Both the position numbers and the translations under genes were made by a program. Under the pieces are notes generated by a model. The model was not told the origin of the DNA, did not search any database, and saw only the letters and a program-made list of their open reading frames with translations. From Bacteroidota bacterium (GTDB lineage Bacteria > Bacteroidota > Bacteroidia > Flavobacteriales > Flavobacteriaceae): a stretch of 14,259 nucleotides of DNA. Positions 7,611-14,258 of the stretch are shown in pieces (positions within the stretch are counted from its first letter, which is position 1; the number at the start of each line of letters is the position of its first letter). Where the stretch lies: positions 1 to 14,259 of the forward strand of contig JAACDD010000027.1 of assembly GCA_009937085.1 (NCBI GenBank). The letters are read 5' to 3'.

Positions 7611-8499
7611 AGTAATTGGTGGGAAGCTTGTTTTGTTCAAATAGCTTGTGAATCCATAAAATCACCACACCAAACGCTACTGCAGAAATAATGAGTACTA
7701 CATTTTGCAAGCCTGTTACACTAAACGATAACTTCACTAAAATTGTGGAAATTACAAATCCCGAATTCCGAATTACTTTGTTAAACTTGTCTGTATGAGC
7801 AAACGAGAATAACACGAGCAATACATCTACCAAAATAAGTACAGTAAAGAAATCATCGAAGAAAACGGCATTAATGTCCAAGCCTTTTTTTAGTCCTGAC
7901 TGTAACTCTGTTATGTGTGTAGCCCAATCAAATAAATTAAAAAGTGCAATGACTATGAATGTAGGAACCAATAATACAGCAAGTGCTTTTTTGAACTTTA
8001 CAAACCGAATCAGTTCTGGTCTGGTTTCGGTAAGTTTTAGCAATTTACGGACACGAAATTTATTCATTTTATAGAACAAATGGATAAGTAAAAATAAGAT
8101 TATAGTGGCGATAATATCATAGATAAATTGCAGATTTTCAGCGCTTTCAAACCAGCTTCCCTCCAATGAAATATTTGACAAGTCTTTATATAAACGCCGA
8201 ATCACAATAAGCATGATAATTTCATATTGCTTTCCAATATAAATGGTCATGGACTTTGGTAGATAGTAAATCAACAAATACACCTCATAGACAAGAATAA
8301 ACGAAAAAGGGGTGTAAATTGCTGAAATTGGGTTTGTGAATAATTCACCCGAAATAGCTGAACCCAAAAGGTTTAAGTCGTTTAGCGCAATGATTGCCAA
8401 ATGAAGAACAAAGCTGACAATAGCAATATTAATGATAATTCGTTCGCTTCGCTTTTTGGTCTTTTCATCCAATAGCTTGGCGTATAGCAGCTCAAACAT
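7609..8499 (-). CDS. Multi-pass inner-membrane protein of unknown function
   Basis: I do not recognise the family of this 296-residue protein. It has about six to seven hydrophobic segments: near residues 22-45, 58-80, 92-100 (short, followed by RR), 124-143, 170-190, 212-234 and 245-285 (probably two). A cytosolic, basic N-terminus (KTKKRSER) comes before the first span, and charged loops include KFRVRKLLKLTETRPEL after the fourth. The layout slightly recalls the six-span ion-transporter fold, but there is no S4-like ladder of arginines and no pore selectivity motif, so I do not assign it. Its stop codon lies in the T-run that ends the opposing 6S-like RNA. It diverges from the cupin gene. 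Confidence 0.8.
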   Translation of the reverse strand: MFELLYAKLLDEKTKKRSERIIINIAIVSFVLHLAIIALNDLNLLGSAISGELFTNPISAIYTPFSFILVYEVYLLIYYLPKSMTIYIGKQYEIIMLIVIRRLYKDLSNISLEGSWFESAENLQFIYDIIATIILFLLIHLFYKMNKFRVRKLLKLTETRPELIRFVKFKKALAVLLVPTFIVIALFNLFDWATHITELQSGLKKGLDINAVFFDDFFTVLILVDVLLVLFSFAHTDKFNKVIRNSGFVISTILVKLSFSVTGLQNVVLIISAVAFGVVILWIHKLFEQNKLPTNY

Positions 8500-8552
8500 G
8501 TCGTTAAAATTTTCCTCAAGATAGAGATTTTATCAAAATTTGGCTGAATTTA

Positions 8553-8585
8553 TTTGTGCTGCAGGCACTTGGTGGACTATATTCG
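8553..8585 (+). promoter_or_regulatory. Bacteroidota-type promoter for the cupin/DinB pair
   Basis: TTTG (8553-8556), a 21-nt spacer and TATATTCG (8578-8585) fit the TTTG/TAnnTTTG consensus with one change (TTCG for TTTG). The expected start of transcription is about 8590, a few nt before the ATG at 8597. It also rules out a TTG start at 8540, which would lie upstream of the promoter. Confidence 0.5.
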
Positions 8586-8596
8586 TAAAAAAACTG

Positions 8597-9079
8597 ATGG
8601 ATACTTTTGAAGAAATAAAGGCGCATATTGAAGCCCTTGGTTTTCGAGTAGTGGCATACGACTTTGAGCGTCCTTGGGGTGGATTTTTGGTAATTGATGA
8701 GACTCAGGCTCAAGATTTTGGCAACCACTTTTTTTCTGGACTAGATGTGGATTCACTTCGTATTGGCGGAAAACTCAGTCCAAAAATTTTGATTGTTACA
8801 CCCGAAGTTCGTTTGTCGTGGCAGTATCATCACCGCCGTGCTGAAATTTGGCGTGTGTATAAAGGTTCAGCAGGGATTATTCGTTCTGCAACAGATAAGC
8901 AGCGTGAAGTTGAAGTGCTCCATGAAGGGGATCAGGTGCGTTTGCAGCAAGGCGAGCGACACCGATTGGTAGGTTTACAACATCGAGCACTTGTTGCTGA
9001 AATTTGGCAACACACGGACGCCAATCATCCATCGGATGAAGACGATATTGTTCGCGTTTCTGATGATTTTGGAAGGTAA
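8597..9079 (+). CDS. Cupin-domain protein, phosphomannose isomerase type II-like
   Basis: The 160-residue protein is one cupin barrel resembling the C-terminal isomerase domain of bifunctional mannose-1-phosphate guanylyltransferase/mannose-6-phosphate isomerase. The first metal motif is SWQYHHRRAEIWRV with Q76, H78 and E83; the second histidine is H122 in GERHRL. The ending DEDDIVRVSDDFGR is very close to the conserved end of that family. Residues 1-60 are not cupin-typical. A metal-bound sugar-phosphate isomerase or sugar-binding role is likely, but the exact substrate is not shown. The start is the ATG at 8597; the longer frame from TTG 8540 is disfavoured by the promoter. Its TAA overlaps the ATG of the DinB gene by one base. 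Confidence 0.85.
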   Translation: MDTFEEIKAHIEALGFRVVAYDFERPWGGFLVIDETQAQDFGNHFFSGLDVDSLRIGGKLSPKILIVTPEVRLSWQYHHRRAEIWRVYKGSAGIIRSATDKQREVEVLHEGDQVRLQQGERHRLVGLQHRALVAEIWQHTDANHPSDEDDIVRVSDDFGR

Positions 9080-9573
9080 TGCGTTTCTCTGAATCCTTTT
9101 CGTCCTTACACAGCATTGCGGAAAAACTTGCCGGTCTTTCTCACGCTGAATTACATCAAGCACAGCAAGGTAAATGGAGTGTTTTGCAGCATCTTTATCA
9201 TTGTTGGATGGTGGAACGCGGTGTGTTGGCATACATCAAACTTAAAACGCAAGATCCGTCCGCTTTGGTTCGTGTTTCAGTAGTAACTCGGCTAAAATTT
9301 ACTATCTTTTTTACAACGCTTAGGTTAGGCGTTTTAAAAGTCAATGCCCCTAATGTGGTACAAAAATTTCCATCTGAAATGAGCATCGCAGATTTACTAT
9401 CCAAATGGCAAAATACCCGAGAACAAGCCGACGCGTTTTTTTTAGATTTCGCGGAGCATAATGCCAAAAAGGGGATTTTTAGGCATGTCTTTATTGGAAG
9501 ATTAAATAAGAGATTAACACAGCAGTTTATACGCTTACACTTGCGCCATCATTTGCGCTTATGTCGTTTATAA
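9079..9573 (+). CDS. DinB-like four-helix metal-binding protein
   Basis: The 164-residue protein fits the DinB/YfiT superfamily in size and pattern. An amphipathic first helix is followed by GKWSVLQHLYHCWMVERG (residues 31-48) with H38 and H41, and a last helix carries H154, H157 and H158 in RLHLRHHLRL. These histidines are the expected metal site of a four-helix bundle. Such proteins often use thiol cofactors or have unknown substrates; the sequence does not settle which. The match is by pattern and length, so it is moderate. It is coupled to the cupin gene (TAATG). Its TAA sits back to back with the TAA of the opposing outer-membrane gene in the palindrome TTATAA. Confidence 0.65.
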   Translation: MRFSESFSSLHSIAEKLAGLSHAELHQAQQGKWSVLQHLYHCWMVERGVLAYIKLKTQDPSALVRVSVVTRLKFTIFFTTLRLGVLKVNAPNVVQKFPSEMSIADLLSKWQNTREQADAFFLDFAEHNAKKGIFRHVFIGRLNKRLTQQFIRLHLRHHLRLCRL

Positions 9574-10419
9574 ACCGATTAAGTAGCCCACAGAAAACGA
9601 AATAAAGCCTGTGTTTTCGAGGCCTTCCTCGCTTGGCAACGGATTGGGAGATGAAAACGTATAATCAATTTCTACATCCCAATTTCCAAAGTCAAATTCA
9701 ACGGGTATGCTTAACTCCGTATTCAGTAATTGAAAATAATCGGTGTCTACATATTCTGTCCGATAAGGTCTATATCGCACAAATTCTTGTCTATCGGTTT
9801 GGTTTCCCCAAAACAATCCAAATCGAGGTTGTATGGAAATATCTAATGATTTGGTATCCAGTATATCTACTGAAACATAGGAGTTATTTGATACAAACGA
9901 CGAACTAGCACCACCAAATAAATAGCCTGCCGTTAGCGAATTTCTAAACCATTTTTTGCGAAAGCTCAACCCTGCGGAGACACGATGGTTGTTTAAGTCA
10001 GCTACGTCTTGGGTGTAGGAGGAGTATGAATATACTCCAGTTGCCAAAAGTGTTTTTTTCTTGTCGATATAGTTTGAATACCCTCCACTTAATGTGACAA
10101 AATCCCAGTTTGGACTTACACTACTGTAGTATCCTGAACTAAGATTTGCAAAAAAATGATTGCCGCCGATGTAGCTAATACTTGGAAAAGCACTGTACTG
10201 TTCTACGCCAAAGTCACGCCCAGAAAACAGCGTTTTATTGTTATAAAGCACTGTAACATATAAGTAATCTTGCTTTTTGAGGTCATCAAAAAAATCCAAA
10301 ATATCAAGGCTGTCCGCAGTAAAAAGATCGTCTAAAATAGCATCAGCTTCGGTTGGCTCAATTTCTTGAGCCCTAACCAAAGCTGCAATGCAAATAAAAA
10401 GGAGTGTTATTTTATGCAT
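9568..10419 (-). CDS. Predicted outer-membrane beta-barrel protein, unknown function
   Basis: The 283-residue protein has a signal peptide (LLFICIAALVRAQ, cleavage near residue 17). A short acidic stretch (about 20-48: EPTEADAILDDLF and DSLDILDFFDDL) may act as a periplasmic plug or linker. The rest alternates polar and aromatic or hydrophobic residues in short strands, for example FANLSSGYYSS, LLATGVYSYSS and SLTAGYLFGG, ending in FISFSVGYLIGL. This suggests a barrel of roughly 10-12 strands. I recognise no named family. The ATG follows only 44 nt after the stop of the repeat-protein gene, with a terminator between, so its own promoter must be nearly leaderless or it depends on read-through. 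Confidence 0.75.
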   Translation of the reverse strand: MHKITLLFICIAALVRAQEIEPTEADAILDDLFTADSLDILDFFDDLKKQDYLYVTVLYNNKTLFSGRDFGVEQYSAFPSISYIGGNHFFANLSSGYYSSVSPNWDFVTLSGGYSNYIDKKKTLLATGVYSYSSYTQDVADLNNHRVSAGLSFRKKWFRNSLTAGYLFGGASSSFVSNNSYVSVDILDTKSLDISIQPRFGLFWGNQTDRQEFVRYRPYRTEYVDTDYFQLLNTELSIPVEFDFGNWDVEIDYTFSSPNPLPSEEGLENTGFISFSVGYLIGL

Positions 10420-10434
10420 TTGCTAAATTTAAAC

Positions 10435-10458
10435 AAAAAAAGGGGTCAAAGACCCCTT
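10435..10458 (-). terminator. Intrinsic terminator of the ECF sigma operon
   Basis: On the minus strand AAGGGGTC, loop TTT, GACCCCTT forms an 8-bp stem (10440-10447 with 10451-10458), followed by a run of seven T (10441-10435). It lies 6 nt after the stop of the repeat-protein gene, where the operon should end. Confidence 0.9.
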
Positions 10459-10463
10459 CGTTT

Positions 10464-10931
10464 TTATCCATTTTTCTTTTTGCGTTCTTTCCAGTTTTCT
10501 TTACGTTCATTAAACTGTTCCTTTTTTTCTTTCATATTTCGCACGCGGTTTTTCATTCGCTTACGACGTTGCTTTAAAGCTTGCTTTTGCTCGTCTGTTA
10601 CGGTTGCGCGAAACTGTTCTTTAAGGGCTTTAATTTCACCTTTGTTGGCACTAAGTAAATCTTTTTGTGCGTCGGTAAACGTGGCTCTTAGTGCTTCTTG
10701 ACGCTCTTTTCTGTCAAGATCTTTATTGTCTAAAATAGCACGTTGCTCTTCAGAAAGACTGGCCTTAAATTCTTCACGGTTTTCTTTTACCGCTTCTTTT
10801 TGCGCTTTAAGCATTTCCAATTGCTCAGCAGTGAATATTTTTTCCTTTCCTTTTGGTGCTTCGTCTTGTGCTAAGGCAATTTGCCCAATCAAGATGGCTA
10901 CTATTAGTGAGGTTATTTTGATGGTTTTCAT
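10464..10931 (-). CDS. Exported helical protein with four 26-residue LTxxQ-type repeats
   Basis: The 155-residue protein has a signal peptide (cleavage after ALAQ, residue 22) and a mature chain rich in Lys, Glu, Arg and Gln. Four repeats start at residues 33, 59, 85 and 111, exactly 26 apart: FTAEQ, LSEEQ, FTDAQ and VTDEQ. Each has Leu, Ile or Ala at about position 8-9; the first three end in [FL]-[KR]-A-[ST]. The LTxxQ-like motif recalls the Spy/CpxP periplasmic chaperone and sensor family, but length and layout differ. After residue 120 the chain becomes a strongly basic tail. It is the third gene of the sigma operon and carries its own copy of the candidate sigma promoter. A role as periplasmic stress sensor or chaperone is inferred from family and context. 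Confidence 0.85.
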   Translation of the reverse strand: MKTIKITSLIVAILIGQIALAQDEAPKGKEKIFTAEQLEMLKAQKEAVKENREEFKASLSEEQRAILDNKDLDRKERQEALRATFTDAQKDLLSANKGEIKALKEQFRATVTDEQKQALKQRRKRMKNRVRNMKEKKEQFNERKENWKERKKKNG

Positions 10932-10955
10932 ATTATTTATTTTTTGTGTTTGTTG

Positions 10956-10994
10956 TTTAGACCTATGTTTTTGTAAATAGTTTTATTTAGACCT
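10956..10994 (-). repeat. Two 9-bp direct repeats (AGGTCTAAA on the minus strand) 30 bp apart
   Basis: TTTAGACCT occurs on the plus strand at 10956-10964 and 10986-10994, with starts 30 bp apart. The first copy carries the candidate -10 element of the repeat-protein gene. The second contains the stop codon of the anti-sigma candidate. A spacing of 30 bp is close to three turns of DNA, so operator half-sites are possible, but chance cannot be excluded. Confidence 0.5.
10957..10983 (-). promoter_or_regulatory. Candidate ECF promoter for the repeat-protein gene
   Basis: On the minus strand AAACT (10983-10979), 15 nt, GGTCTAA (10963-10957). The same words with the same spacing stand before the sigma gene. 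The position predicts transcription from about 10950, some 19 nt before the ATG at 10931. Confidence 0.5.
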
Positions 10995-11298
10995 CATTTA
11001 AGACAAAATTTTCATCAAACCACTGATCAAAATCTTCTTCAGAAACTTCTAATGACTCTATGGTTAGTTGCTCAAATGACTCGTCTTGCATGCTATACGA
11101 ATTGATGGAAAATATACCAACGGCTAATACTGCAGTGGCAGCAATAGCAAGTATATTTTTTTTCCAACTAGATTCAGCAGGCTTTTGCTCTTTTGATGGA
11201 TGTTCTAAAAAAGCGAGCATTTCTTTTTTGGAATGCTCAAGATAGCCTTTGGGTATTTGATACCCCATTTGTTCGTGATGTAAATGTTCCTTTTTCAT
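10987..11298 (-). CDS. Single-span membrane protein, candidate anti-sigma factor
   Basis: The 103-residue protein has a cytosolic N-terminus (residues 1-47) with YQIPKGYLEHSKKEMLAFLE. It has one membrane span (about 48-65, ILAIAATAVLAVGIFSI) and a very acidic periplasmic tail of about 37 residues with at least 13 Asp or Glu. There is no signal peptide cleavage site and no zinc anti-sigma motif (HxxxCxxC). Its ATG overlaps the sigma factor's TGA (ATGA), the arrangement usual for a sigma/anti-sigma pair. The IPxGYxE segment resembles small membrane proteins that I recall beside sigma genes in Bacteroidota. The anti-sigma role is inferred from position and topology only. The acidic tail could bind the basic repeat protein encoded next. 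Confidence 0.7.
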   Translation of the reverse strand: MKKEHLHHEQMGYQIPKGYLEHSKKEMLAFLEHPSKEQKPAESSWKKNILAIAATAVLAVGIFSINSYSMQDESFEQLTIESLEVSEEDFDQWFDENFVLNEV

Positions 11299-11837
11299 AT
11301 GGTTTCCATTACGTGTACCGTTACTTTTTCTTTAGCAGCATAAAATGCTGTTTTTATTGAGTTGGTATTCCATGAAGTAATTTTAGCAATTTCTTCAAAG
11401 GTAAGCTCGTCAAAATATTTCATCTGAAAAACACGTTGTTGTTTTTCAGAAAGCTTGGATAAGGATTCATGTAGCGCATGGCTTACAGAATCTAAATCAA
11501 AATACGGATCGGCAGTTAGGTGCGCAAAATAATCGGTTGCTCCATCAGTGCTATTGCTGTATTGTAGCTTTTGATTTTGCGCTACCAACCGAATAGACTC
11601 GTTATAGGCAATTCGGTAGCACCATGTTTTCACGCTGCTTTTAAATTTAAAATTTGCTAATCCTTTAAAAATCCGCACATAGGTATTTTGAAGTGCGTCG
11701 TTGGCAGCATCGTGATGCTTTACCAATTTTCGAATATGCCAATATAACATCTCGTGATAGGCATTTGAAATAGCGGTAACCGCCAGTTCTAGCTGCTTAT
11801 TTTTGATGTGTTGTACAATACGCTCTTCGGTTTCCAA
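11295..11837 (-). CDS. RNA polymerase sigma factor, ECF subfamily
   Basis: The 180-residue protein has region 2 at about residues 10-85 (DALQNTYVRIFKGLANFK, then KSSVKTWCYRIAYNESI). A linker follows (86-120), then region 4 at about 125-175 (LSEKQQRVFQMKYFDELTFEEIA, then SIKTAFYAAKEK as the recognition helix). There is no region 3, as expected for ECF factors. The start is a TTG at 11837: an in-frame TAA lies 9 nt upstream (11849-11847) and no ATG or GTG lies between, while the first internal ATG (M30) would remove part of region 2. No clear ribosome binding site is seen. The gene is first of a three-gene operon and probably drives its own promoter. Confidence 0.93.
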   Translation of the reverse strand: METEERIVQHIKNKQLELAVTAISNAYHEMLYWHIRKLVKHHDAANDALQNTYVRIFKGLANFKFKSSVKTWCYRIAYNESIRLVAQNQKLQYSNSTDGATDYFAHLTADPYFDLDSVSHALHESLSKLSEKQQRVFQMKYFDELTFEEIAKITSWNTNSIKTAFYAAKEKVTVHVMETI

Positions 11838-11853
11838 ACGCGGATTTTAAGTG

Positions 11854-11880
11854 TTAGACCCACGAAAGGTAGAAAAGTTT
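11854..11880 (-). promoter_or_regulatory. Candidate autoregulated ECF promoter before the sigma gene
   Basis: On the minus strand AAACT (11880-11876), 15 nt, GGTCTAA (11860-11854). This is 16 nt before the TTG start and has the length of an ECF -35/-10 pair. The identical pair before the repeat-protein gene suggests one sigma factor reads both. Confidence 0.5.
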
Positions 11881-11892
11881 GGATGAACTCAT

Positions 11893-11958
11893 AAAAAAAA
11901 CGATTAGAAAGAATAATAGTATTTTTATTTGAAGCAAGTGTTTAAGTTATTTTCTAAT
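11893..11958 (-). terminator. Possible weak terminator of the sulfatase operon
   Basis: On the minus strand ATTAGAAA and ATAA, beginning at 11958 and covering the sulfatase stop, can pair with TTAT and TTTCTAAT (11916-11903) with a 2-nt bulge. CG and then eight T (11900-11893) follow. The stem is AT-only with a loop of about 30 nt, so it is weak. The rest of the 11838-11946 gap holds the sigma promoter. Confidence 0.35.
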
Positions 11959-13239
11959 TCGCGCAGCTTCTTGAAGCAGCAACGTTTTGACTTCCTCATC
12001 AGCTGCTGATGGATTAAGCAATAAATCTGTTGATTCATATGCGTCATTAGTTAAATCATAGAGTGATTCTGTGCCATTTGCGTTTACAATCAACTTATAC
12101 TGCTCATTTCTTACAGCATAACTTACCTCTCCGTCCTTTGAGCTTTCCATATATGCATAACCTCTTTTGGTTGCATTTGCATCTGTTAACAATGAATAAA
12201 AACTTTTACTGTTGTGTTGTTCGATTACCGTTGCGCCTGCCATTTGTGCAATTGTTGTAAATAGATCTGTAGACTGTATTAGGGCAGCTTCACGAACTCC
12301 TTTTCGTGTAATTCCAGCACCAGAAATTACCATGGGCGTATTAATCCCCCCTTGAAAAATGCTGCCTTTTGATCTCCTCGTACGGTATGGGCTTTGTACC
12401 ACTTGACCAGGTGTTCCGTTATCACCCAAAAAAATCACAATCGTGTTTTCTAGGCCATCAGGAATAGATTCAATGACCCTACCAAGTTCATGATCCAAAG
12501 CTTCAACGGCAGACAAGTAATAGGGTAGTGGATTAGATTCTATGCTTGTTTCGTCTGTGGGTAAATTTCCTTGCTGGTGCAAATCACTTGGAGCAAGGTG
12601 AAATGGCGTGTGTGGCGCATTGTATGCAAGCCATAAAAACCAGGGTTTATTTCTATTGCCAATCCATTCAATGGCAGTATTGGATAGTTCTGTTGTGGTA
12701 TATGTAGTGTTAGTTGACCTAACTCCGTTTGTAACCTTGTTCCAATTGGAGTATGAACTAACGCCGCCGCCCAAAATACCTGAAAAGTATGCTATCCCCA
12801 TGGTGTTTGGATCTGTAGCCGTATTTGATAAATGCCATTTCCCAATTAAAGCAGTATCATAGCTTTCATTTGTTTGCGTTTTAATGAAACCATGTAATGT
12901 TTCCTCACTCAAAGAAATGTCTTGCTCCACTTCTAGAACACCAGTGTGATAACCTAGTTTACCAGTTAATATGGAAGCTCTTGTTGGCGAGCAAACAGGA
13001 TAAACCCATAAATTATCGAATGAAATTCCACTTGCAGCTAAATCTTGAAATGTTGGCATAAATGGTTTTTCCTGACCCTCTTGGAATCCTGGAGTCGCAT
13101 CTTTTCCCAAATCATCTGCAATAACAAATAAAATATTTGGTGGTGTTTCTGTTGTAATCTCAGTGTTTACAATTTCTTGTTTATCGCATGCGCATACCAA
13201 TAGAACTACTATTAGCTGAAAATAATTGAACTTGGTCAT
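11947..13239 (-). CDS. Sulfatase (formylglycine-dependent, family S1), lipoprotein
   Basis: The 430-residue protein has a lipoprotein signal peptide with lipobox LVCAC, lipidated at C18. Sulfatase marks follow: N35-ILFVIADD (D42, D43, metal ligands), the CSPTR motif (C83 to R87) whose Cys is converted to formylglycine, GKWHL, APHTPFH, and LGDNG before a RRSKG lysine. All catalytic motifs are intact. It would cleave sulfate esters, perhaps from marine polysaccharides, on the cell surface or in the periplasm; the substrate is not readable. The ATG at 13239 is chosen because the longer TTG frame from 13284 adds 15 residues ahead of an otherwise good signal peptide. It is 41 nt behind the YHYH gene, so probably one operon. 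No formylglycine-generating enzyme gene is in the window. Confidence 0.9.
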   Translation of the reverse strand: MTKFNYFQLIVVLLVCACDKQEIVNTEITTETPPNILFVIADDLGKDATPGFQEGQEKPFMPTFQDLAASGISFDNLWVYPVCSPTRASILTGKLGYHTGVLEVEQDISLSEETLHGFIKTQTNESYDTALIGKWHLSNTATDPNTMGIAYFSGILGGGVSSYSNWNKVTNGVRSTNTTYTTTELSNTAIEWIGNRNKPWFLWLAYNAPHTPFHLAPSDLHQQGNLPTDETSIESNPLPYYLSAVEALDHELGRVIESIPDGLENTIVIFLGDNGTPGQVVQSPYRTRRSKGSIFQGGINTPMVISGAGITRKGVREAALIQSTDLFTTIAQMAGATVIEQHNSKSFYSLLTDANATKRGYAYMESSKDGEVSYAVRNEQYKLIVNANGTESLYDLTNDAYESTDLLLNPSAADEEVKTLLLQEAARIRK

Positions 13240-13280
13240 GAGTAGTATACCTTTTAGATTAGATGGCTTGTGAGGCAAAA

Positions 13281-14258
13281 TCAAATATCACCTTTTAAAC
13301 ACCTCGTGAAATACGGGAAATCGTCTGTGACAACGTAGTAATAAATACCGTTAGGGAACTCAGGTGTAACTCCAAATCGCCCATTGCATCTATCTAAATC
13401 TCCAAGGCCTTCAACATATTCAAAATCTTGTGTAAACGCACCCATTTCAATTGGTTTATTGGGGTAGGTGTTGCCGTTTGGCCCTCCTATTAAAACAGTG
13501 AGCGTACTTGGTCGGTTTTGGTCAGGTTGAGATTTTAAGCGGTAACTGGGTGTTAGTGTTTTCAATTCGCTTGTTGCGTCATTGGTGTTTGAATAGCCAT
13601 ATCTTGCATAAACAGGAAATCCATCTGCTGCCCATCCAATCAATGTCATGCCTTGTTGATCTCCTAAAAAGTCAATTAGTAATTCGGGCATTCCGTGATA
13701 ATGATATGCACCACCAGGTTGCACATGTGCATGATTCATATCATCTCCAAAATTAAAAGTGTCATGTCCTAATGCTTCAATATTCCATCTTCCTTCACCT
13801 CTTGCCAAGCTACACTCGCCACTATCATTACACCTCCCAGCAGTGGCAGGATCAAACTTTACGCTGTTAATCGCATAAGCAATAGTCAAAGCTGGCCCAA
13901 CCACGTCCAAACCATTTTCTGAAATTACTGTTGGACAAAGGGTGAAGTTTTTACTTACCGTTTGTTCGCTAATCGTATTGGGGTTGTTTGCGTTTGGAAA
14001 AGTTCCTACCTCATGATTAGGTATTCCGTTTCCTGAAAGAATTCTATCTGTCCCATTAGATGACCAGGTGTATTTGCTATAAGTCATTACAGATTGACTC
14101 GAATTGTAGATTTCTTCCTCTATATCAGTAAGAATAGTGTGAGTTGAATAATCACCAACACAATTCGTGTTTTCGGACATATCAGCAGGTGTATTGTCTT
14201 CTTTACTGCATGAAGTGAGACAAAATGCAATAAGAATAAGGTGTAGTAAAAATTTCAT
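13281..14258 (-). CDS. YHYH-domain lipoprotein
   Basis: The 325-residue protein has a lipoprotein signal peptide with lipobox LTSC (lipidated C17). The YHYH domain holds Y185-H186-Y187-H188 in GGAYHYHGMPE, preceded by H176 and H178 in NHAHVQPG, and followed by GWAADGFPVYARYGY. The many closely spaced His and Tyr suggest metal binding, but the family has no established function that I know. Cysteine pair C143/C149 lies just before the histidines (CNDSGEC). The ATG is one base from the window edge, so the gene looks complete but its promoter is outside. It is followed by the sulfatase gene after 41 nt, which suggests a shared role. Confidence 0.85.
   Translation of the reverse strand: MKFLLHLILIAFCLTSCSKEDNTPADMSENTNCVGDYSTHTILTDIEEEIYNSSQSVMTYSKYTWSSNGTDRILSGNGIPNHEVGTFPNANNPNTISEQTVSKNFTLCPTVISENGLDVVGPALTIAYAINSVKFDPATAGRCNDSGECSLARGEGRWNIEALGHDTFNFGDDMNHAHVQPGGAYHYHGMPELLIDFLGDQQGMTLIGWAADGFPVYARYGYSNTNDATSELKTLTPSYRLKSQPDQNRPSTLTVLIGGPNGNTYPNKPIEMGAFTQDFEYVEGLGDLDRCNGRFGVTPEFPNGIYYYVVTDDFPYFTRCLKGDI

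Noticed and set aside
7609..8499. Voltage-gated ion channel
   Set aside because: No arginine ladder and no pore motif; only the number of spans is similar.
8540..8596. TTG start giving the cupin protein 19 extra residues
   Set aside because: A TTTG-N21-TATATTCG promoter lies inside this stretch, and an ATG follows at 8597.
8877..9467. Minus-strand frames opposite the cupin and DinB genes
   Set aside because: They overlap each other and have no motifs, while the plus-strand frames match known families and are coupled.
10366..10980. Plus-strand open frames opposite the repeat protein and its gap
   Set aside because: They are Phe/Ser/Arg-rich mirror readings of Lys/Glu-rich codons; the minus-strand gene has signal peptide, repeats and operon context.
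10987..10993. Third GGTCTAA copy as a further sigma promoter
   Set aside because: The bases 15 nt upstream are GAAAA, not AAACT, and it lies at the stop codon of the anti-sigma candidate. Kept only as part of the direct repeat.
13240..13284. TTG start giving the sulfatase 15 extra residues
   Set aside because: The extension precedes a complete lipoprotein signal peptide that starts at the ATG at 13239.
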